From JBKQWK01 sp052139595 (lineage in GTDB: Bacteria > Actinomycetota > Thermoleophilia > UBA2241): a stretch of DNA of 19,676 bases. The DNA is taken from contig JBKQWK010000049.1 in NCBI GenBank assembly GCA_052139595.1, forward strand, positions 1-19,676, given 5' to 3'. The notes beneath the pieces are model-generated. The model was given only the letters and a program-made list of their open reading frames with translations, had not been told where the DNA came from and searched no databases. Shown piece after piece: positions 13,840 to 19,676 of this stretch. The position numbers and the translations under genes are program-made. Positions within the stretch are counted from its first letter, which is position 1. Each line of letters opens with the position of its first letter.

Positions 13840-15570
13840 GTGCTGATGGTCTGGGGAATCGTTGAGATACTCGGTTACCTTGTTTTGCTCGGGCTCATTG
13901 CCAAGCCGCTGGGCCTGTACATGGCGCACGTCTTCCGCCACGAGCATACGTTCATGGACCCGGTCGTGCGGCCCGTCGAGCGGCTCATCTACAGACTGTG
14001 CGGCGTCGATGAAAAACGCGAGATGGGCGTTACCGGCTACCTGCTCTCGTTGCTCATCTTCAACTTCGTCGTCCTCTTTTTCATCTATCTCGTCTTGCGG
14101 CTGCAGGGTCATCTGCCCTGGAACCCGGCCCACGTGCCCGATATGAAACCGACGGTCGCCTTCAACACGGCGATCAGCTTTGCCACCAACACCAACTGGC
14201 AGGCATACGTCCCCGAGTCGCAGGTGAGCTACCTGACGCAGATGCTGGCCCTGGCGCGCGAGAATTTCGTCTCGGCGGCGATCGGCATGGCTGTTGCGGT
14301 GGCCTTTATCCGCGGCCTTACGCGTCGTTCAGGCAAAGAGCTCGGCAACTTCTGGGTCGACATGACGCGCAGCATCCTCTACGTCCTGCTGCCAATTTCC
14401 ATCGTTGGCGCTATGGTTCTCGTATCGCAAGGCGTCGTGCAGAATCTCAATGGCCCCACGCACGCGCTCACCGTGCAAGGAGTCGTACAGACGATCGCCC
14501 AAGGCCCCGTCGCGTCACAGGAGATCATCAAGGAGCTTGGCACCAACGGCGGTGGCTTCTTTAACGCCAACTCGGCTCACCCCTTCGAGAACCCGACACC
14601 GCTTACCAACTTCATCGAAATGCTGGCAATACTTGCCATTCCGGTGGCGTTCACATACACCTTCGGCCGTTTCGCTGGCAATCAGCGACAAGGCTGGGCT
14701 CTCTTTGCCGCCGCCATGGTGCTCCTGGTGGTGAGCGTTAGCGTGATGTACGCCAGCGAGCAGAGCGGCAACCCCAATCTGACGCGGTTGGGGGTGACAC
14801 AAGCCGCCACCGCGACGCAGGCAGGCGGCAACATGGAAGGCAAGGAAGTACGCTTCGGCATTGCCGGCTCGATCCTCTTCTCGACGATCACCACCGACAC
14901 CTCAACCGGCGCCGTAAATAACGCTCAGGACAGCCTCACGCCGCTGGCCGGCGGCATGGCGATGCTCAACATTGCCCTCGGTGAGGTTGTCTTCGGCGGC
15001 GTCGGCGTGGGCATCATGGGCCTGCTCATCAACGCTATTCTGGCGGTGTTCATCGCCGGTCTCATGGTCGGACGAACACCGGAGTACCTCGGTAAGAAGA
15101 TCGAGGGCCGCGAAATGAAGTTGGCCGTGCTGGCGATCCTGTACTTCAGCGTCACCGCCCTGGGCTTCGCGGCCCTGGCCAGCGTCGTACACGCCGGCAC
15201 GAACGCGACGCTCAACCATGGCCCGCATGGCCTCTCCGAGATCCTCTATGCGACCATTTCGCAGACCGGCAACAATGGCAGCGCCTTCGCCGGCCTTACC
15301 GCCAGTGGCCGCTTCTGGGGCACGATCGGCGGCCTGGCAATGCTTTGGGGGCGCTTCTTCTTCATCATCCCCTGCCTTGCCTTGGCCGGTTCGCTGGCCG
15401 GCAAGAAGGTGCAGGCGCCGTCCGTCGGCACGTTCCCCACGACCGGCCCTATCTTCGTCGTTCTGGTCGTCGGAGTCATCCTTATCGTCGGCGCCCTGAC
15501 GTACTTTCCCGCGCTGGCGCTCGGACCGATCGTTGAACACTTTCTCATGAACGCCGGCAAGCTCTTCTAG
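13840..15570 (+). CDS. kdpA: KdpA, K+-binding channel-like subunit of Kdp ATPase
   Basis: This is the potassium-selecting membrane subunit of the high-affinity K+ pump, 576 residues from the GTG at 13840 (574 from the ATG at 13846; either is possible). About ten membrane helices are seen. The four selectivity-filter loops typical of the superfamily of K+ transporters are present: TNTNWQAY (from residue 116), LGTNGGGFFNANSAHPFENP (from about 233), TTDTSTGAVNN (from about 351) and SQTGNNGSAF (from about 474). Size fits the family (about 560-600). It is followed 13 bases later by kdpB. No damage is seen. Confidence 0.97.
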   Translation: MLMVWGIVEILGYLVLLGLIAKPLGLYMAHVFRHEHTFMDPVVRPVERLIYRLCGVDEKREMGVTGYLLSLLIFNFVVLFFIYLVLRLQGHLPWNPAHVPDMKPTVAFNTAISFATNTNWQAYVPESQVSYLTQMLALARENFVSAAIGMAVAVAFIRGLTRRSGKELGNFWVDMTRSILYVLLPISIVGAMVLVSQGVVQNLNGPTHALTVQGVVQTIAQGPVASQEIIKELGTNGGGFFNANSAHPFENPTPLTNFIEMLAILAIPVAFTYTFGRFAGNQRQGWALFAAAMVLLVVSVSVMYASEQSGNPNLTRLGVTQAATATQAGGNMEGKEVRFGIAGSILFSTITTDTSTGAVNNAQDSLTPLAGGMAMLNIALGEVVFGGVGVGIMGLLINAILAVFIAGLMVGRTPEYLGKKIEGREMKLAVLAILYFSVTALGFAALASVVHAGTNATLNHGPHGLSEILYATISQTGNNGSAFAGLTASGRFWGTIGGLAMLWGRFFFIIPCLALAGSLAGKKVQAPSVGTFPTTGPIFVVLVVGVILIVGALTYFPALALGPIVEHFLMNAGKLF

Positions 15571-15583
15571 CAGGTGGCAGATA

Positions 15584-17647
15584 ATGACTGACGACAACGA
15601 CACACAGACGAGCCGGCAGACAAAACGGCGGCCAGCGGCAATGCGCGGACTCATCGTACCCGCGATCTGGAGCGCTTTGCGTAAGCTCGACCCACGAGAC
15701 GTGGCCCGCAACCCCGTCATGTTTGTGGTCGAGGTCGGCAGTGTCGTCACAACCTACTACTTCATTCTTGGTCTCATCACGGGCGGTTCAGACACATCGT
15801 TTGTCGGCGCAATCACCGGCTGGCTGTGGTTTACGGTGATCTTTGCCAACTTTGCCACGGCGATGGCTGAAGGGCGAGGCAAAGCCCAGGCCGAAGCCCT
15901 GCGCAAGACGAAGACGGAAACCGTCGCTAACCTCGTCACCGGCGATGGCATCACGCAGGTGGCAGCGGCATCATTGCGCCGTGGTGACGTGGTCATCGTT
16001 TCAGCCGGTGAGGTCATTCCCGGTGACGGTGACGTCGTCGAGGGCATCGCTTCAGTCGACGAGTCGGCGATCACCGGTGAGTCGGCACCGGTCATCCGTG
16101 AAAGCGGCGGCGACCGCAGCGCCGTCACTGGCGGCACCCGGGTGCTTTCTGACCAGATCAGAGTCGAGATCACGTCTGACCCCGGCCAGACCTTCCTCGA
16201 CCGTATGATTGCCCTGGTCGAAGGTGCTGAGCGACAGAAGACGCCCAACGAAATCGCCCTCAATATCCTCCTCGCCGGGCTGACGATCATCTTTTTGATC
16301 GTCATCGTGACGTTGCAGCCGTTCTCCATTTACAGTGGCGCGCCGCAGTCAGTGACGATCCTCATCGCCCTGCTCGTCTGCCTCATCCCGACAACGATCG
16401 GTGGCTTGCTCTCGGCAATAGGTATCGCCGGCATGGACCGTCTGGTTCGCCACAACGTGCTCGCCATGAGTGGCCGTGCCGTCGAGGCGGCCGGCGATGT
16501 CGACACTCTACTGCTCGACAAGACCGGTACGATCACGCTTGGCAACCGCCAGGCGACCGAGTTCGTCCCCATGCCCGGGATCAGCGAAACCGATCTTGCC
16601 GACGCGGCGCAACTTGCTTCACTGGCCGACGAAACGCCAGAGGGACGCTCAATCGTCGTGCTCGCGAAGCAGTTTGGCTTTCGTGACCGCCACCTCGATC
16701 CCGAAAAGGCGATCTTTGTCGAGTTCACCGCGCAGACACGCATGAGCGGCATCGACATCGACGGTCACTCGATCCGCAAGGGTGCCGGCGACGCCGTCAT
16801 CGCCTGGATCCGCGGCCGCGGCGGTGCCGTGCCGGATGAACTCGAAAAGGCGATCGCTGCTGTGAGCATGCAGGGTGGCACACCGCTCGCCGTCGCTCGC
16901 GACGACCAGGCGCTAGGCGTGATTCACCTGAAAGACATCGTCAAGGGCGGCATCAAAGAACGCTTCGACGAATTGCGCGCCATGGGTATTCGCACGATCA
17001 TGATCACCGGCGACAATCCGCTGACGGCGGCGGTCATCGCCAAAGAAGCCGGCGTTGACGATTTTCTCGCTGAGGCAACACCAGAGACAAAAATGGAGCT
17101 CATCCGCAGCGAGCAACAGCAAGGCAAGCTTGTGGCGATGACGGGTGACGGCACCAATGACGCCCCCGCTTTGGCACAGGCAGACGTGGGCGTCGCCATG
17201 AACACCGGCACAAGCGCTGCCAAAGAAGCCGGCAATATGGTCGACCTCGACAGCAACCCAACCAAACTGATCGAGATCGTCGGCATCGGCAAGCAGCTGC
17301 TCATCACTCGCGGCGCCTTGACCACGTTCAGTATCGCCAACGACGTCGCCAAGTACTTCGCGATCATCCCGGCGATGTTCATGGTCGCGTTTCCTGAGCT
17401 TCGCAAACTCAATGTCATGGGTCTGCACTCGCCGCACAGCGCCGTGCTGTCGGCCGTGATTTTCAACGCCCTGGTCATCGTGGCGCTCATTCCCCTGGCG
17501 CTGCGCGGGGTCAAGTACCGGCCGATCGGTGCTGCCGCTCTGCTGCGCTTCAACCTGCTTGTCTACGGACTGGGCGGTGTCATTGCGCCGTTCATCGGCA
17601 TCAAGGTCATCGACATGATCCTGGTCGCGCTTCACCTCACGACGTAA
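15584..17647 (+). CDS. kdpB: KdpB, P-type ATPase subunit of Kdp
   Basis: KdpB hydrolyses ATP to drive K+ import through KdpA. The 687-residue chain has the P-type landmarks in order: the actuator motif TGES (164-167), the phosphorylation site DKTGT with D312, the nucleotide-binding domain (about 330-450, including FTAQTRMSGIDIDG and KGA), and the hinge TGDGTNDAP (520-528, with D522 and D526). The helices before and after the cytoplasmic loops match the seven-span KdpB layout, and length is usual for the family (about 680-690). An N-terminal Thr/Arg-rich tail precedes the first helix. AGGTGG lies ahead of the ATG. The gene is intact and tightly packed between kdpA and kdpC. Confidence 0.98.
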   Translation: MTDDNDTQTSRQTKRRPAAMRGLIVPAIWSALRKLDPRDVARNPVMFVVEVGSVVTTYYFILGLITGGSDTSFVGAITGWLWFTVIFANFATAMAEGRGKAQAEALRKTKTETVANLVTGDGITQVAAASLRRGDVVIVSAGEVIPGDGDVVEGIASVDESAITGESAPVIRESGGDRSAVTGGTRVLSDQIRVEITSDPGQTFLDRMIALVEGAERQKTPNEIALNILLAGLTIIFLIVIVTLQPFSIYSGAPQSVTILIALLVCLIPTTIGGLLSAIGIAGMDRLVRHNVLAMSGRAVEAAGDVDTLLLDKTGTITLGNRQATEFVPMPGISETDLADAAQLASLADETPEGRSIVVLAKQFGFRDRHLDPEKAIFVEFTAQTRMSGIDIDGHSIRKGAGDAVIAWIRGRGGAVPDELEKAIAAVSMQGGTPLAVARDDQALGVIHLKDIVKGGIKERFDELRAMGIRTIMITGDNPLTAAVIAKEAGVDDFLAEATPETKMELIRSEQQQGKLVAMTGDGTNDAPALAQADVGVAMNTGTSAAKEAGNMVDLDSNPTKLIEIVGIGKQLLITRGALTTFSIANDVAKYFAIIPAMFMVAFPELRKLNVMGLHSPHSAVLSAVIFNALVIVALIPLALRGVKYRPIGAAALLRFNLLVYGLGGVIAPFIGIKVIDMILVALHLTT

Positions 17648-17663
17648 GGACGAGGGCAACAAC

Positions 17664-18248
17664 ATGCGCTACATTGGCACAGCACTACGAATGACAATTG
17701 TCACAGCGATCATCCTGGGGATCCTCTATCCGCTCGCCGTCACCGGCCTGGCTCAGGCCATCTTCCCGAGCAAGGCCGACGGCAGCTTGGTCAGAAAGGC
17801 CGGCCAGGTTGTTGGTTCGACCCTCATCGCACAGGCATTCACCGCCCCGGGATACTTTCACCCACGTCCATCGGCGGCCGGCAGCGGTTATGATGCCATG
17901 GCCTCATCGCCGTCGAATCTGGGACCGACAAGCAAGGTACTCATGCAGACCGTGCAGCAACGCGTCACGGCCGCCTTGGCCGAGAATCCCAGCTTGCGCA
18001 AAGGATCGATCCCAGTGGACATGGTGACCGCCTCCGGCAGCGGGCTCGACCCGGACATCACGGTGGCCAATGCGCGCGCCCAAGCTGCGCGTGTGGCGGC
18101 GGCGCGCGGCAAGACCATCGGCCAAGTTCTGACGATGGTTACCCGCTACACCAGCGGCCGTCAGCTTGGCTTTCTCGGCGAGCCGCGTGTCAACGTTCTC
18201 GAACTTAACCTCGCCCTGGACACCGCCTGGGGGCCGACAGCGCCGTGA
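17664..18248 (+). CDS. kdpC: KdpC, accessory subunit of Kdp ATPase
   Basis: KdpC stabilises the complex and raises ATP affinity of KdpB. The 194-residue product has one N-terminal membrane helix (about 10-33, TIVTAIILGILYPLAVTGLA), then the conserved QAIFPSKADGSLV, FHPRPSAAGSGYDAMASSPSNLG and SGSGLDPDIT segments. Length agrees with the family (about 190-200). The start at 17664 is preceded by AAGGACGAGG. The stop overlaps the GTG start of the next gene by four bases (GTGA), pointing to translational coupling with kdpD. Confidence 0.97.
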   Translation: MRYIGTALRMTIVTAIILGILYPLAVTGLAQAIFPSKADGSLVRKAGQVVGSTLIAQAFTAPGYFHPRPSAAGSGYDAMASSPSNLGPTSKVLMQTVQQRVTAALAENPSLRKGSIPVDMVTASGSGLDPDITVANARAQAARVAAARGKTIGQVLTMVTRYTSGRQLGFLGEPRVNVLELNLALDTAWGPTAP

Positions 18249-19432
18249 GCGAAACGGGCGCCGACGAGGCCGGCGAAGCCGCCCGCGACTCGACCGAAGC
18301 GTTCAGTCTGCGAACGGTACGCAAGCGCGGGCGGCACAAGATCTTTCTCGGCTATGCACCCGGCGTCGGCAAGACGTTCACCATGCTCGCCGAGGCTCAC
18401 CGGCGAGCTGAGCGTGGCGAGGACATCGTCATCGGCTTCGTCGAGGCCCATGGTCGGCGCGAAACGGCCGAGATGGTCGCTGGTCTCGAGCAAGTACCAC
18501 GCAAAGCTATCGAGTATCGCGGCAGGGCGTTTGAAGAGCTCGATACGGCAGCGGTGATCGCGCGCCACCCTGCCTGGGTGCTGATCGACGAACTCGCACA
18601 CACCAACATTCCCGGCACGCAGCACACGAAGCGCTGGCAAAGCGTCGATGAGATCCTCGCCGCCGGCATCCACGTCATTTCGACCGTCAACGTGCAACAC
18701 TTCGAAAGCCTCAACGACGCCGTCTTTCAGATCACCGGCGTACGCGTGCAAGAGACCTTGCCTGACTCAGTCCTTGACCGGGCTGATGAGGTGGTGCTCG
18801 TCGACCTGACAGCAGACGCTCTGCTCAACCGACTTGAGCGTGGCGTCGTCTATGACCTTGAGAAGATACCGGGCGCGTTGCAGAACTTCTTTCGCCGCGG
18901 CAACCTGATCGCTCTGCGCGAGCTGGCCCTGCGCAAGACCGCTGAAGAGGTAGACGAGAGCCTCGAGGGCTACATCGAGGAGCATGAGGTTCGGAGCCCA
19001 TGGGCGACGGAGGAGCGGATTGTCGTCTGTATCAAGACAGGTTCTGTGGCCAAGAAACTGGTGCGTCGCGGATACCGCCTGGCGAAGCGACTACAGGGCC
19101 AGTTCTGGGTCGTCCACGTCCACACGCCGGGCGAGACGATGGGCCGCCATCAGCACGAGCTGGCCGACCTGTTTGCACTCGCCCGTTCGCTCGGAGGCAA
19201 CGTCAAGGAACTCAGTGGCGATTCAGACGCCGACGCTCTCCTGGCCTTTGCCCTTGAGACCCGGGCCACCTTCATGGTCATCGGTGCATCCAAGCGCTCC
19301 CGCCTCGATGAGGTACTGCGCGGCTCGTCACTGATCGCCAGGATCATGCGCGAGACCGACTCCGTCGACGTGCTCGTTGTCGCCGACCCAAGCAGAGCCA
19401 GCCCGCCAGGCACAGATAGCAATGCCAGGTAG
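18245..19432 (+). CDS. kdpD: Short KdpD: KdpD and Usp domains only, no histidine kinase
   Basis: This is the N-terminal half of the K+ sensor KdpD as a stand-alone protein of 395 residues. Residues about 22-230 are the KdpD domain with a Walker A motif (GYAPGVGKT, 36-44) and WVLIDELAHTNIPG. Residues about 256-382 form a universal-stress-type domain (ERIVVCIKTGS, FMVIGASKRSRLDEVLRGS). Full-length KdpD is about 850-900 residues and continues with four membrane helices, a GAF-like region and a HisKA/HATPase kinase; all of that is absent. The frame ends cleanly at 19432 and no kinase fragment or kdpE follows, so this looks like a natural short form (known in cyanobacteria and some other bacteria) rather than a fresh frameshift. 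It would need a separate kinase or act by direct binding. GTG start, overlapping kdpC by four bases. Confidence 0.93.
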   Translation: MSETGADEAGEAARDSTEAFSLRTVRKRGRHKIFLGYAPGVGKTFTMLAEAHRRAERGEDIVIGFVEAHGRRETAEMVAGLEQVPRKAIEYRGRAFEELDTAAVIARHPAWVLIDELAHTNIPGTQHTKRWQSVDEILAAGIHVISTVNVQHFESLNDAVFQITGVRVQETLPDSVLDRADEVVLVDLTADALLNRLERGVVYDLEKIPGALQNFFRRGNLIALRELALRKTAEEVDESLEGYIEEHEVRSPWATEERIVVCIKTGSVAKKLVRRGYRLAKRLQGQFWVVHVHTPGETMGRHQHELADLFALARSLGGNVKELSGDSDADALLAFALETRATFMVIGASKRSRLDEVLRGSSLIARIMRETDSVDVLVVADPSRASPPGTDSNAR

Positions 19433-19473
19433 GCGGACTTCTCGGTGAGCGCTGATTTCGGCTGATTTTGGCA

Positions 19474-19676
19474 ACTGGCGCTCCCGTGCCTGCCGGCCAA
19501 CCGCACACTGGTTACCGTCACGCACCGCTCACGCTCGGCATCTCTATACACACTCTTAACACCCACCCACACCATCTTCACGAGCGCTTAAGGTCAAGCG
19601 CGGTATGGTGCCCGGCATGGGAGACTTGATCTACAGCGCAGTCGTCATTGCATTCTTGTTCATCGCCATTGCCTAC
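19474..19676 (+). repeat. Direct repeat, copy 2 (start of a second kdp-type unit)
   Basis: This is the gapless partner of 13511-13713, starting 41 bases after the kdpD stop and running off the window. Five of its 11 differences are in the 143 non-coding bases and six in the 60 coding bases. It includes the GCGCTT/AAGCGC palindrome and the start of the small membrane peptide. Confidence 0.95.
19617..19676 (+). CDS. Second copy of the kdp-head membrane peptide (partial, cut by window end)
   Basis: The frame starts MGDLIYSAVVIAF and continues LFIAIAY to the last base of the window. It matches the 27-residue peptide at 13654, with Leu to Phe and Val to Ile as the only amino-acid changes. Its presence suggests that another kdpF/kdpA set may follow. 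Confidence 0.6.
   Translation, partial: MGDLIYSAVVIAFLFIAIAY

Noticed and set aside
14902..15750. Long minus-strand open frame (282 codons) opposite kdpA
   Set aside because: It is antisense to a clearly conserved kdpA, has low-complexity Asp/Arg/Glu composition, and arises from GC-rich codon use.
16913..17665. Minus-strand open frames of 250 and 209 codons opposite kdpB
   Set aside because: Both mirror the conserved kdpB frame and show no protein-like motifs.
19433..19473. kdpE or the missing kinase half of KdpD after the short kdpD
   Set aside because: Only 41 bases separate the stop codon from the second copy of the kdp upstream repeat.

Overview
The window is GC-rich bacterial DNA. The gene style suggests a high-GC Gram-positive lineage, possibly a deep-branching actinobacterium: a type IV pilin operon with fibronectin-like ectodomains, a compact type II-C Cas9, a kdp operon with tiny kdpF-like genes, and GTG starts with four-base overlaps. 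That placement is inference; no rRNA or taxonomic marker gene lies in the window.

Layout. (1) 1-3.35 kb is an accessory, probably mobile, module: a sigma-70 region 2 protein, a 429-residue protein of unknown function, and a tyrosine recombinase with a four-cysteine N-terminal zinc-ribbon-like motif, all co-directional and tightly spaced. (2) 3.35-3.97 kb holds a decayed IS3-type transposase tail. (3) 3.97-8.03 kb is a pilin-type operon: two class III prepilins (PilV-like with fibronectin-like domains, and PilW-like) and a PilX-like protein whose exported part is a ladder of Ser-Gly-Asn repeats, followed by the broken C-terminal end of a paralogue. (4) 8.3-12.2 kb is a reduced type II-C CRISPR locus, mostly on the minus strand: tracrRNA, full-length cas9 (1061 residues), a fossil of cas1 overlapping the cas9 end, no visible cas2, and a tiny two-repeat, one-spacer array next to a perfect 18-bp inverted repeat. 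The RuvC-II catalytic glutamate of Cas9 reads as glutamine (Q496), while the HNH residues are intact. (5) 12.2-13.5 kb holds a second IS3-type relic in the same orientation as the first, a small membrane protein gene on the minus strand, and unassigned DNA. (6) 13.5-19.43 kb is a potassium-uptake operon: a 27-residue membrane peptide, kdpF, kdpA, kdpB, kdpC, and a short kdpD with only the KdpD and Usp domains and no histidine kinase. (7) At 19.47 kb the kdp upstream region and the first peptide gene start again as a gapless 203-bp copy with 11 mismatches. This suggests a second kdp operon, or part of one, directly downstream.

Working together: KdpFABC would form the ATP-driven K+ importer at the membrane, with the short KdpD as a K+/nucleotide-responsive regulator lacking its own kinase. 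The tracrRNA, Cas9 and mini-array could still form a guided complex, but adaptation appears lost and non-target-strand cutting is predicted to be impaired. The most notable points are the altered Cas9 active site in a stripped-down locus, and the duplicated kdp head.
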